64,000 nt of DNA from Methylobacterium sp. R2-1 (lineage in GTDB: Bacteria; Pseudomonadota; Alphaproteobacteria; Rhizobiales; Beijerinckiaceae): assembly GCF_014191355.1 (NCBI RefSeq), contig NZ_JACHWM010000007.1:186001-250000 (forward strand). Reading direction: 5' to 3'. This document shows positions 27,455 through 35,995 of the stretch, piece after piece. The translations under genes were made by a program, and so were the position numbers. Numbering within the stretch: the first letter of the stretch is position 1; each line of letters starts with the position of its first letter. The notes below the pieces were generated by a model. That model saw nothing but the letters and a program-made list of their open reading frames with translations, was not told where the DNA came from and did not search any database.

Positions 27455-27985
27455 ATGTTCTTCCGCCGCGTTCGCCGTGACAGCCTGATTGACCTGCCCG
27501 GTCTCGAGACCGGGCGCCTGACGATTGCGCCGCTCGGCGCGGGGGACGCGCGGGCCCTGTGCACGCTGACCAACGACCCGGCGATCACCGGCGCGGTCGA
27601 TTTCCTCGCCACTCCCTTCACCCTCGCGGATGCCGAGGCGCTGATCGCCTCCGGCCGACACGGCCGCGATCGCTTTCTCGGGGCCTGGAGCCGCGAGGAG
27701 GCGGCTCCGCTCGTCGGCGTCGTCGGCGCGCATCTGCGAGGAGAAGGAGCCGTCGAGATCGGCTACTGGATCGGCGGTGCCGCCCGCGGGCGCGGCTTCG
27801 GGACGGAGGCGGTCTCCGCCATCGTCGGCCTGCTGCGCCGCCGGTTTCCGCGCCGGGCGATCGTGGCCGAGTGCCGACCCGGCAACGTCGCCTCCTGGGG
27901 GCTGCTGCACAAGCTCGGCTTTCGCGAGACCGGCTCGGAGGGACACCGTCCCGGTCGCCGCCAACTCGTCCTCGAAGCGGCGTGA
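27455..27985 (+). CDS. GNAT-family N-acetyltransferase (RimJ/RimL-like)
   Basis: 176 residues. The N-terminal LETGRLTIAPLGAGDARAL is typical of RimJ-like acetyltransferases, the acetyl-CoA loop is RGRGFGTEAV (about residues 110-119), and AECRPGNVASWGLLHKLGFRETG (in part) is the beta6-alpha4 region. It transfers acetyl from acetyl-CoA to an amine; target unknown. A compound intergenic repeat follows. Confidence 0.88.
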   Translation: MFFRRVRRDSLIDLPGLETGRLTIAPLGAGDARALCTLTNDPAITGAVDFLATPFTLADAEALIASGRHGRDRFLGAWSREEAAPLVGVVGAHLRGEGAVEIGYWIGGAARGRGFGTEAVSAIVGLLRRRFPRRAIVAECRPGNVASWGLLHKLGFRETGSEGHRPGRRQLVLEAA

Positions 27986-28002
27986 CGCCGTACCCATCGA
28001 GG

Positions 28003-28062
28003 TTTCGAAAGGACAAGTCCTTTCGCGGGTCCAGGGCAGAGCCCCGGTCGGGCGAAGCCGGA
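28003..28062 (+). repeat. compound intergenic repeat, partial copy (C)
   Basis: Contains AAAGGAC/GTCCTTT and CCAGGGC-AGA-GCCC stems and the shared core CGCGGGTCCAGGGCAGAGCC. It matches the left half of the copy at 51832-51940 in the same orientation, and the copy at 41097-41212 inverted. Confidence 0.75.
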
Positions 28063-28166
28063 ACGGCTCGGATTGGACGAAAGGTCGGGAAGCGGCCGCG
28101 CCCGAAATGCCTTATGACAACCGGGAAGGGACCGCAGGCCGGCCCCGCCGGAAGGCATGACCCGCG

Positions 28167-28898
28167 ATGACGGCCACCGCAGCATCGGATTTCGGACCGG
28201 ACCCGGGGGATGCCGGGGACACGCCCGCCCTGGCGGGTGAGGGCGCCCTGCGCCTCCTCCTCGTCGACGATCACCCGCTCTTCCGCGAGGCGCTGGCGAG
28301 CGCCATCGCCCTGGCCTTTCCAAAGGCGGAGCTGCACGAGGCCGACGGTATCCGCGCGGCCTGCGAGATCCTGGGGCAAAACCCCGCCATCGACCTGACC
28401 CTGCTCGACCTCTCGATGCAGGGCGTGACCGGGTTCGAGGGGCTCATCGCGATCCGCAGGCGCTTCCCCCGCGTGCCGATTCTGATCGTCTCCGGCGTCA
28501 CCGAGCCGCGCATCATGCAGGAGGCCCTGCGCCACGGCGCGGCGGGCTTCGTACCGAAGGCCGTCGACAAGGCGACCCTGACCCGGGCGATCTCCGAGGT
28601 GCTCGGCGGCGCCCTGTTCATGCCGCCCGATCTTGCCGCGGCCCCGGCGCCGGCGCGGGGCGGCGACAAGGCGCCGGTCGCCGAGCGGGTCGCCCGCCTG
28701 ACCCCGCAACAGATGCGGGTGCTCGGCATGATCCGCCAGGGCAAACTCAACAAGCAGATCGCCTATGAGTTGCAGGTCGGGGACTCGACGGTGAAGGCCC
28801 ACGTCTCCGAGATCCTGCGCAAGCTCGAAGTCATCAGCCGCACCCAGATCGTGATCGAGACCGCCTATCTCGACTTCGATCAGACGGTCGGCTTCTGA
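28167..28898 (+). CDS. NarL/FixJ-type response regulator
   Basis: 243 residues. N-terminal receiver (about 29-150): LLLVDDHPLFREAL, phospho-acceptor Asp in LTLLDLSMQGVTG (about residue 83), and Lys in FVPKAVD. C-terminal LuxR helix-turn-helix (about 170-235): LTPQQMRVLGMIRQGKLNKQIAYEL and STVKAHVSEILRKL (in part). It binds DNA once phosphorylated. No kinase is adjacent, so its partner is unknown. It starts within 100 bases of the repeat and is convergent with the EamA transporter. Confidence 0.93.
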   Translation: MTATAASDFGPDPGDAGDTPALAGEGALRLLLVDDHPLFREALASAIALAFPKAELHEADGIRAACEILGQNPAIDLTLLDLSMQGVTGFEGLIAIRRRFPRVPILIVSGVTEPRIMQEALRHGAAGFVPKAVDKATLTRAISEVLGGALFMPPDLAAAPAPARGGDKAPVAERVARLTPQQMRVLGMIRQGKLNKQIAYELQVGDSTVKAHVSEILRKLEVISRTQIVIETAYLDFDQTVGF

Positions 28899-28909
28899 GG
28901 AGATCGCCG

Positions 28910-29782
28910 TCAGGCGAAGCGTTTGGCGGCGACGACGCAGAGCACCACTCCGGCGGCGACCGCGACCATCATGCCCTCGACGGGCTCGTGCAGCAGGAGG
29001 CCGGCCAGCGCGAGGCCGAAGAAGGGCTGGAGCAGCTGCAATTGCCCGACGCCGGCGATGCCGCCGAGCGCCAGCCCGCGATACCAGAATACGAAGCCGA
29101 CCAGCATGCTGAAGACCGACACGTAGCCGAGCCCCGCCCAGGCCGGCAGGCCGATCCCGCGCCAAGTATCGGGCAGCGTGGCGAGCGCCAGCGCGGCCAT
29201 GACGGGGGCGGCCAGCAGGAGGGCCCAGGAGATGACCTGCCAGCCGCCGAGCCGGCGCGACAGGTAGGCTCCCTCGGCATAGCCGAGGCCGCACAGCAGG
29301 ATCGCGCCCAGCATCAGCCCGTCGCCCGTCGGGTCGGCACCGCCGCCCTGCGCCAGGGCGAAGCCCGCGACCAGCAGGCTGCCTGCGCCCGAGAACAGCC
29401 AGAAGGCGGGTTTCGGTCTGTCATTGGCGCGCAGCAGACCGAACAGGGCGGTGGCGAGCGGCAGCAGGCCGATGAAGACGATGGAACGGGCCGACGTGAT
29501 GTGCCGCAGGGCCAGTGCCGTGAGCAGGGGAAAGCCGGCCACCACGCCGAGCGCCACCACCGCCAACGGCCCGAGATCGCCCCGCGTCGGTCGCCTCTGC
29601 CGCAGCAGGGCCAGGAGCGCGGCACCGAGCCCGGCGGCGATCACGGCGCGCGAGGCGGTGAGGAAGAGCGGCGTGAAGCCGCCGACCGCGGCCCGCGTCG
29701 CCGGCAGCGACCCGCTGAAGATGATCACACCGAGGAGGCCATGGCCCCAACCCTCCCAGGATTTTTTGCGCGTTCGCTGCAT
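28910..29782 (-). CDS. EamA-family (DMT) transporter
   Basis: 290 residues with about ten membrane helices in two EamA repeats; GLLGVIIFSGSLPATRAAVGG begins the first and LGYAEGAYLSRRLGGWQVISW marks the second. The start MQRTRKKS at 29782 begins right before the first helix; the frame stays open upstream but encodes low-complexity Pro/Arg. Exports or imports a small metabolite, often an amino acid. It is divergent from the MocR-type regulator, the classic arrangement in which the regulator controls the transporter. Confidence 0.9.
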   Translation of the reverse strand: MQRTRKKSWEGWGHGLLGVIIFSGSLPATRAAVGGFTPLFLTASRAVIAAGLGAALLALLRQRRPTRGDLGPLAVVALGVVAGFPLLTALALRHITSARSIVFIGLLPLATALFGLLRANDRPKPAFWLFSGAGSLLVAGFALAQGGGADPTGDGLMLGAILLCGLGYAEGAYLSRRLGGWQVISWALLLAAPVMAALALATLPDTWRGIGLPAWAGLGYVSVFSMLVGFVFWYRGLALGGIAGVGQLQLLQPFFGLALAGLLLHEPVEGMMVAVAAGVVLCVVAAKRFA

Positions 29783-29844
29783 CGTCCATCCTCGAAGCTG
29801 GCGCGAGGATAGGGCGGTGGGCTCTGGCGGTGAAAGGCACGGTC

Positions 29845-29871
29845 CCGTACGGTTTCGGCCGAACTGTATGG
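29845..29871. promoter_or_regulatory. candidate MocR operator (direct repeat)
   Basis: CCGTACGG (29845-29852) and CTGTATGG (29864-29871) form a direct repeat CYGTAYGG with a 19-bp period in the divergent gap. MocR regulators are known to bind direct repeats near their own promoters. Not proven here. Confidence 0.45.
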
Positions 29872-29892
29872 CTCTTCTCGCCCGCACGGCCG

Positions 29893-31332
29893 ATGATGCG
29901 TGACACGACGGAGGAGGCGGGCGGCCGCACCGGGGTGGTGATGGCGGCGATCCGCCAGAGGCTCGCGGCGCGGAGCTTGGCCCCGGGGGAGCGGCTGCCC
30001 TCGATCCGCCGCTTCGCCGCGACCATGGGCGTCTCGCCCTCGACCGTGGTCGAGGCCTACGACCGGCTGGCGGCGGAGGGGCTGATCCGGGCCCGGCCGG
30101 GCTCCGGCTTCTACGTCTCGGGCGCCGTGTCGCCGCTGGCACTCACCGAGGCGGAGCCGCGCCGGGAACGGGCGATCGATCCGCTCTGGGTCTCGCGCCA
30201 GTCGCTCGATGCGGGGCCGGACATGCTCAAGCCGGGCTGCGGCTGGCTTCCGGCCGAGTGGATGCCGAACGCGGCGATCCGCCGGGCGGTGCGCGGCCTC
30301 GCGCAGGCCGGGGATGCGGTGCTGACCGATTACGGCGCCACCCGCGGCGCGCTGTCCCTGCGCCGTCACCTCGTGCGCCGGTCGGCGGGGGAGGGGATCG
30401 AACTGGGCGCGGACCAGTTGCTGCTCACCGCCTCGGGCACGCAGGCCATCGACCTGATCGGCCGCCTCCTCCTGCGGCCCGGCGACACGGTGCTGGTGGA
30501 CGATCCCTGCTACTTCAATTTCCAGGCCCTGCTGCGCGTGCACGCGGTCCGGATCGTCGGCGTGCCCTACACGCCGACGGGACCCGACCTCGCGGCCTTC
30601 GCCGCGGCGCTGACGGAGCATCGCCCGCGCCTCTACGTCACCAATTCGGCGCTCCACAACCCGACCGGCGCGACGCTCTCGCCGCAGACCGCCCACCGGC
30701 TGCTGACGCTTGCGGCGGCGCACGACCTCACCATCGTCGAGGACGACATCTTCGCCGATCTGGAGCCCGAACCCTCGCCCCGGCTCGCCGCCCTCGACGG
30801 CCTCACCCGCGTCATCCGCATCGGCAGCTTCTCGAAGACGCTGTCGGCCTCGATCCGCTGCGGCTTCATCGCCGCGCGCGCCGACTGGATCGAGGCCGTG
30901 GTCGATCTCCAGGTGGCGACGAGCTTCGGCGGCCCGAGCCCGGTCGCCGCCGAGCTGATCGCCGGCACGCTCGCTGACGGCAGCTACCGCAAGCATCTGG
31001 ACGCCTTGCGCCGCCGCCTGTCGCGGGCACGCCGGGAAGCCACCGACCGACTTGGCTCGCTCGGCATCGCACCCTGGATCGTGCCGCGCGGCGGCTTCAC
31101 CCTCTGGTGCCGCCTGCCCGACGGGCACGACGCCGCAGCCCTGGCCCGCGCCGGTTTGGCGGCAGGTCTGGTGCTGGCCCCCGGCAACGTCTTCAGCGTC
31201 TCGCAGACGGCCGGCGGCTTCATGCGCTTCAACGTGGCGCAGATGACCGATCCGCGGGTCTACGAGGGGCTGGCGCGGGCGATGGAGGAGGCGGGGGCAA
31301 GAGTCGATCTCCCATCCACGCCCTCACCCTGA
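29893..31332 (+). CDS. MocR/PdxR-family GntR regulator with aminotransferase-like domain
   Basis: 479 residues from ATG at 29893. N-terminal GntR winged helix (about 1-75): LAPGERLPSIRRFAATMGVSPSTV in part, then AEGLIRARPGSGFYVS. C-terminal PLP-binding fold: LTASGTQAIDLIGRLL, NPTGATLS, EDDIFADL, and the PLP Lys in SFSKTLSASIRCGFI (about 330). It senses PLP or an amino compound and controls the divergent EamA gene. An in-frame ATG at 29830 would place the proposed operator inside the coding region, so 29893 is preferred. Confidence 0.9.
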   Translation: MMRDTTEEAGGRTGVVMAAIRQRLAARSLAPGERLPSIRRFAATMGVSPSTVVEAYDRLAAEGLIRARPGSGFYVSGAVSPLALTEAEPRRERAIDPLWVSRQSLDAGPDMLKPGCGWLPAEWMPNAAIRRAVRGLAQAGDAVLTDYGATRGALSLRRHLVRRSAGEGIELGADQLLLTASGTQAIDLIGRLLLRPGDTVLVDDPCYFNFQALLRVHAVRIVGVPYTPTGPDLAAFAAALTEHRPRLYVTNSALHNPTGATLSPQTAHRLLTLAAAHDLTIVEDDIFADLEPEPSPRLAALDGLTRVIRIGSFSKTLSASIRCGFIAARADWIEAVVDLQVATSFGGPSPVAAELIAGTLADGSYRKHLDALRRRLSRARREATDRLGSLGIAPWIVPRGGFTLWCRLPDGHDAAALARAGLAAGLVLAPGNVFSVSQTAGGFMRFNVAQMTDPRVYEGLARAMEEAGARVDLPSTPSP

Positions 31333-31362
31333 GGCGGTGGGTTGGAAGAGCGAAGCAAAACC

Positions 31363-33771
31363 CTACGGCGGCAGCTTGTCGATCAAGCGCTGGATCTGGC
31401 CCGGCAGCGGCGTGCCGTCCTGCCGGGCGTAGAGGTCGCGCAATTGCCGGCCGATCTCGGACAGGCTCATCGAGCCCTTCATGATCAGCCGGTCGGCCTG
31501 GGCGCCCAGGCTCTCCTTCTCCTCGCTCGTGATCTCCTTGGCGGTGAGCACCACCACGGGGATGCTGTCGCCGTCCGGGCGCCCGCGCAGCGCCCGCAGG
31601 AAGGCGAAGCCGTCCATCACCGGCATCATCAGGTCGAGCAGGATCAGGCTTGGGCGCTCCGTGTCGAGGCTCTCCAGGGCCTCGGCGCCGTTCTCGGCCT
31701 CGCGCACCTGCCAGCCGTCGCGCTGGAGCGTGCGGCGCACCCGCTCACGGGCATCCGCATCGTCGTCGACCACGAGCACGCTGCCCTCGTGGTCGACGGG
31801 GCGGTAGCGCTCCATCGCGTCCTTGAGCGCGCCCCAATCGATCGGCTTGACCATGTAGTCGGTGGCGCCGAGCACGTGGGCGAGGCTGAACTCGTTGACG
31901 ACGCTGGTGATGATGACCGGCGTCTCGGCGATCTCGGGATCGGTGCGGATCGCGTGCAGCACCGCCCAGCCGTCCATGCGCGGCATCTCGATATCGAGCA
32001 GGATCGCCCGCGGCTTCAACGCCCGGGCCAGCGTCAGCCCGGCACGCCCGTCATTGGCGGTGCGCACGCGGAACCCCTCGCGTTCGAGGAAGCGCTGGAG
32101 CAGATCGCGGGCGGCCGGGTCGTCGTCGACAAGCAGCACCACGTCGTGCAGGTGCGCCTCGCCTTCGGTGATCTCCTGGACGCGGGCGGCGACGCTCTCG
32201 GCCTCGACCTCTTCCTCGCGGGCGTCGATCTCGGCCGGCAGGCGGATCGTGAAGGTCGCGCCCTCGCCGAAGGTGCTCTCCACGCTGATCGTACCGCCCA
32301 TGCGCTCGACGAAGGCGCGGGTGATCGCGAGCCCGAGGCCGGTGCCGCCGAACTGGCGCGTGGTCGATTCATCGGCCTGGGAGAAGCGCTCGAACAGTCG
32401 GCCGATCTGCTCCTCGGTCAGGCCGATGCCGGTATCCGAGACGGCAAAGCTCATCCAGTCGGCCCCGTCCTTTCCGAAACGTCGCACCGAGAGGACGATC
32501 TCTCCGTCCTCGGAGAACTTGGCCGCGTTGCCAATCAGGTTGATCAGCGACTGGCGCAGCTTCAACTGATCCTGGTGCATCGCGCCGAGGTCGATCTTCG
32601 GATTGCCCTCGACGTCGAGTCGGAAGTGGTTGCGCTTCTTCGTGATCAGGCTCTGCGTCGCGGCGCCGACGTCCTCGATCAGCGTCGCAACGTCGAAGGT
32701 CTCCGCGGCCAGCGTCAGCCGCCCGGCCTCGATCTTCGAGATGTCGAGCACGTCGTTGATGAGCCCGAGCAGGTGGCGGGCGGCCGCCTCGATCTTGCGC
32801 AGGTCCGGCAGCAACTCGGCCTTGCCCAGATCCTCCAGCTCCTCGCCGAGCATCTCGGAATAGCCGATCACCGCCGAGAGCGGGGTGCGCAGCTCGTGGC
32901 TCATGTTGGCCAGAAACTGGCTCTTGGCGAGGTTAGCCGCCTCGGCTGCCGCCCGCGCCCGTTCGATCTCGGCCTCGGCTTCCTTCCGGGCCGTGATGTC
33001 GATGTTGAGCCCGACCCACTCGCGGATGGAGCCGTCCTCGGCGAGCACCGGCACGCCGCGCACCTCCATGTCGCGCCAGACCTCGTCGTGGCGGCGCAGG
33101 CGGTATTCGACCTCGAACACCTTCACCGTTCCGACGCATTCCGCCCAGACCTCGGCCACACGGGCTCGGTCGTCGGGATGGATCGCGTCGATCCAGCCCC
33201 AGCCCTGGTAGGCCTCGTCACTCTGGCCGGTATAGGCGGCCCAGCGCGGCTGGGGCGGCATCAGCTCCCCTTGCGCGGTCGTGCTCCAGATCACCGCAGC
33301 GGAGGCGTCCACCAGCGCCCGGAAGCGCTGCTCGGAATGGCCCAGGGCGTCTTGTGCGAGGCGCGTCTCGGTGACGTCGGTGTTGGTGCCGTACCAGCGC
33401 ACGACGACGCCGTCCGCATTGCGGACCGGCTCGGCCATCGACAGGAACCAGCGGTACCCGCCGTCCTTGCCGCGCAGGGGGAAGGTGTCCTGCCACGACT
33501 CGCCCGCCGCGATGCACGCGGAAAAGCGCGCCGCGACGCGCTCGAGATGATCAGGATGGTGCAGCTTGCGCCAACCGTGATCGGCCATCTCAGCTGGCGT
33601 GGTGCCGGTGTAGTCGTACCAGCGGCGATTGTACCAGACGAGGTTGCCGTCGGCCTCGGCGATCCAGGCGAGCTGCGGCAGCGCGTCGGCAAGGTTGCGG
33701 AAATCCGCCATGGTCGGCCCGGTGGCCGGCACCTTCCCGTCCTGTACGGTCACGGTGATGTCTCCCGTCAT
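31363..33771 (-). CDS. PAS-PAS hybrid histidine kinase with two C-terminal receivers
   Basis: 802 residues from ATG at 33771. Two PAS/PAC domains (about 20-140 and 150-270; [14 protein letters not shown] and [16 protein letters not shown] ends), no membrane helices. HisKA H-box [22 protein letters not shown] (in part, His about 299), HATPase N-box [13 protein letters not shown]1 DTGIGL, G2 GGTGLGLAI. Receiver 1 starts [15 protein letters not shown] (Asp in [12 protein letters not shown]); receiver 2 starts [15 protein letters not shown] (Asp in [12 protein letters not shown]). A soluble phosphorelay kinase. An ATG at 33831 is possible but the added residues are unconserved. Co-oriented with the pentapeptide gene, 64 bases downstream of it. 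Confidence 0.92.
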   Translation of the reverse strand: MTGDITVTVQDGKVPATGPTMADFRNLADALPQLAWIAEADGNLVWYNRRWYDYTGTTPAEMADHGWRKLHHPDHLERVAARFSACIAAGESWQDTFPLRGKDGGYRWFLSMAEPVRNADGVVVRWYGTNTDVTETRLAQDALGHSEQRFRALVDASAAVIWSTTAQGELMPPQPRWAAYTGQSDEAYQGWGWIDAIHPDDRARVAEVWAECVGTVKVFEVEYRLRRHDEVWRDMEVRGVPVLAEDGSIREWVGLNIDITARKEAEAEIERARAAAEAANLAKSQFLANMSHELRTPLSAVIGYSEMLGEELEDLGKAELLPDLRKIEAAARHLLGLINDVLDISKIEAGRLTLAAETFDVATLIEDVGAATQSLITKKRNHFRLDVEGNPKIDLGAMHQDQLKLRQSLINLIGNAAKFSEDGEIVLSVRRFGKDGADWMSFAVSDTGIGLTEEQIGRLFERFSQADESTTRQFGGTGLGLAITRAFVERMGGTISVESTFGEGATFTIRLPAEIDAREEEVEAESVAARVQEITEGEAHLHDVVLLVDDDPAARDLLQRFLEREGFRVRTANDGRAGLTLARALKPRAILLDIEMPRMDGWAVLHAIRTDPEIAETPVIITSVVNEFSLAHVLGATDYMVKPIDWGALKDAMERYRPVDHEGSVLVVDDDADARERVRRTLQRDGWQVREAENGAEALESLDTERPSLILLDLMMPVMDGFAFLRALRGRPDGDSIPVVVLTAKEITSEEKESLGAQADRLIMKGSMSLSEIGRQLRDLYARQDGTPLPGQIQRLIDKLPP

Positions 33772-33835
33772 GGCTTCGTCCGGAGGCGTTCGGCTCTCCG
33801 AGAGGATGCAAAAACCCAAGAAAAAACCCAAGGAA

Positions 33836-35230
33836 TCAGCGGCGCAGGCGGTTGCCGAGGACGAAGCCGAACAGCCCCATCAGCACGATGCCCGCCGCCC
33901 CCTGCAGCCCGACCAGCAGGTTGGTGACGCGCCCCAGCGGCTTCACGCCGATCTCCGGCGGGTTGGCCGTCATCATGTTGAGCGCGCTGTAGCTGACCAG
34001 ATCGAGCGGGTTGTAGGTCGGGGTGTTCTCGCCCTCGTGGAAGAGCCCGCCCGTCGCCCCGTAGGCGGCGGCGAACAGGAGGATGCCGACGAGGAAGGCG
34101 CGGGCGATCCGCGACAGGCTCTCGCCGTAATCGCACAGCCACTCGACGAAACGGTCGGCGATCCAGCGGTAGCCGTGGCTCAGCGTGCCCCGAACATCGC
34201 GGGTGGAAAAGGCCTCGCGGGCGCGCACGCCGGCGTGGCGGCGGCCCATGCGGCGCCCGCGCTTGTAGGCCCAGCTCGCGCCCTCGGGGCTGCCGATGCT
34301 CTGAAGGTTGCGCTCGAGCGCGAGATAGCTCGCCTGCGCCGCCTCGTACTCGCCCGCCTCCTCCTCGCCGACCATGCCGCCGATCTGCTCGACGGAGAGT
34401 CGCACGCCCTCCAGCCACGCCCCGGCGAAGCGCGCGTGGTGCAGCTTGCACGCCGTGAGGTCGAGCCGCACGAGGCTGGTGCGGGAGAAGTCGGCCCCGG
34501 AGAGGTCCGCTCCGTCGAGCCGGGCGCCGGAGAAGTTGGCCCCGCGCAGCCGCGAGCCGACGAGCCGCGCTTTTTTAAGGCTCGCACCCTCGAAATCGGC
34601 GCCGGTCAGGTTACAGTCGGAGAGATTGGCCTCGTCGAGCCGTGCCCGGCGGAACACGGAATCGTCGGCATCCGCTCCGGTGAAGTCGGTGCCCCACAGG
34701 TCGGCATCCTCGAACCGGGCGCCGTCGAGCAAAGCCTTGTCGAGCCGGGCGAAGCGCATGGTCGCGCCGGAGAAGTCGGCATCCTCCAGCATCGCTTCGC
34801 GGAAGGAGGCCTGCCCGCCGGCGATTCCGGTAAAGCGCGCGCCGCTGAGGTCGGCGCCGGAAAAATCCGCCTCCTCCAGGCAGGCATCCGCGAAGCCAGC
34901 CGAGCGTGCGAGGATACCGGCGAGCGAGGCCCGCCGCAGGTTGGCCCCCGACAGGTCGGTTTCTTCCAGCCGGGCGTCGGCGAGGTCGGCCTCCGCCAGA
35001 TCGAGCCCGCCCGAGCCCGGAGCCCACCAGCGCGGCGGGGCCTGTGGGTCGATCCGTGGATCGAGGGCCGCGCGCCCGAGACCGAGCCCGGCCAGGTCGT
35101 CGCGTTCCCTGATCGAGAACGGTGCCTCACGCTCCGAGAGCTGCGCGAGCAGCGCCGTGACGCGCGGGTCGCCGTCCTCCGCCCCGCCATCCCGCACCGC
35201 GTCCGCCCCGCATGATCCGCCGCCGAGCAC
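33836..35230 (-). CDS. pentapeptide-repeat protein with C-terminal membrane domain
   Basis: 464 residues. From about residue 70 to 280 there are pentapeptide repeats A(D/N)Lxx ([21 protein letters not shown] and similar), forming a right-handed beta helix. A cytoplasmic linker follows, then a hydrophobic helix [19 protein letters not shown] (about 380), a loop [16 protein letters not shown], and a second helix [22 protein letters not shown] (in part). The two-helix arrangement with a loop between recalls two-TM ion channels, but no TVGYG-type selectivity filter is present. GTG start at 35230; TAA lies just upstream in frame. A 12-bp tandem repeat lies upstream. Function unknown. Confidence 0.85.
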   Translation of the reverse strand: MLGGGSCGADAVRDGGAEDGDPRVTALLAQLSEREAPFSIRERDDLAGLGLGRAALDPRIDPQAPPRWWAPGSGGLDLAEADLADARLEETDLSGANLRRASLAGILARSAGFADACLEEADFSGADLSGARFTGIAGGQASFREAMLEDADFSGATMRFARLDKALLDGARFEDADLWGTDFTGADADDSVFRRARLDEANLSDCNLTGADFEGASLKKARLVGSRLRGANFSGARLDGADLSGADFSRTSLVRLDLTACKLHHARFAGAWLEGVRLSVEQIGGMVGEEEAGEYEAAQASYLALERNLQSIGSPEGASWAYKRGRRMGRRHAGVRAREAFSTRDVRGTLSHGYRWIADRFVEWLCDYGESLSRIARAFLVGILLFAAAYGATGGLFHEGENTPTYNPLDLVSYSALNMMTANPPEIGVKPLGRVTNLLVGLQGAAGIVLMGLFGFVLGNRLRR

Positions 35231-35266
35231 CCCTTAGCCGTCCGGAGCCGAGCGAGACAAGGCGAC

Positions 35267-35370
35267 GGATCAGGCAAGGGATCAGGCAAGGGATCAGGCA
35301 AGGGATCAGGCAAGGGATCAGGCAAGGGATCAGGCAAGGGATCAGGCAAGGGATCAGGCAAGGGATCAGG
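35267..35370. repeat. 12-bp tandem repeat, 8.7 copies (minisatellite)
   Basis: Unit GGATCAGGCAAG begins at 35267 and repeats without any mismatch for eight full units plus eight bases of a ninth. It lies in the promoter gap between the minus-strand pentapeptide gene (start 35230) and the plus-strand receiver gene (start 35457). Confidence 0.97.
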
Positions 35371-35456
35371 ATTGCGCCCGGCCCCATGACACCGCAACGG
35401 CTTTCCGCGCGTTAGGTCGCGGAACGCCGCGTGCGGCGCGGGAAGGGGTTTCGGGC

Positions 35457-35831
35457 GTGTCGGGAAAAATCCTGCTGGTGGAAGACCACGAGGAGATCTG
35501 GGACTTCCTGTCCCGCCGGCTCAAGCGCCGCGGCTACGAGGTGGTGCTCGCCCATGACGGCGAGGCGGGCGTGCAGCAGGCCCGTGCCGCCCAGCCCGAC
35601 GTGATCCTGCTCGACATGAACCTGCCGATCCTCGACGGCTGGTCGACCGCCCGCGCTCTGAAGGCCGCGACCGATACCCGCGCTATCCCGATCATCGCGC
35701 TCACCGCCCACGCCATGTCGGGCGACCGCGACAAGGCGATCCAGGCCGGCTGCGACGACTACCACCCGAAGCCGATCGATTTCCCCAAGCTGCTCACCCA
35801 GATCGGCACGGCGATCGGAACGGGGGATTGA
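35457..35831 (+). CDS. single-domain response regulator (DivK/CheY-like)
   Basis: 124 residues. Receiver only: acidic pocket E9-D10, phospho-acceptor D53 (VILLDMNLP), Thr in IIALTAHAM and Lys in YHPKPIDF. GTG start at 35457 with GGAAGGGG upstream. Closest in style to stand-alone DivK-type receivers in hybrid-kinase phosphorelays. The nearest kinase is the two-receiver hybrid at 31363, across the pentapeptide gene, but partnership is only inferred. Confidence 0.93.
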   Translation: MSGKILLVEDHEEIWDFLSRRLKRRGYEVVLAHDGEAGVQQARAAQPDVILLDMNLPILDGWSTARALKAATDTRAIPIIALTAHAMSGDRDKAIQAGCDDYHPKPIDFPKLLTQIGTAIGTGD

Positions 35832-35864
35832 GGCGCCGGCTTCCCGTCATTGATCCGACCGTTA

Positions 35865-35907
35865 CCCTCATGCTGAGGTGCCGCGAAGCGGCCTCGAAGG
35901 ATGAGGG
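35865..35907. repeat. nested hairpin element
   Basis: CCCTCAT (35865-35871)...ATGAGGG (35901-35907) with inner stems GAGG/CCTC and CCGC-GAA-GCGG. Resembles the dispersed 'CTGAGG...CCTCGAAGG' intergenic repeats known from rhizobial genomes; may also end the receiver transcript. Confidence 0.6.
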
Positions 35908-35995
35908 GATGCGTGTGATCGGCCCGACGCGGCCTGGCGAAAGCTCGACGCCTTCACCTCTCTACGCGTGACGCGTAGGCCATCACGAGGATGCC

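Noticed and set aside
35267..35370. Possible CRISPR array
   Set aside because: Units are 12 bp and contiguous with no spacers, and no cas genes are present.
35212..35415. Open frames across the 12-bp repeats encoding runs of IRQG or DPLP
   Set aside because: The tract is in a promoter gap, the frames lack ribosome sites and any non-repetitive domain; repeats of 12 bp are open in all frames by chance.
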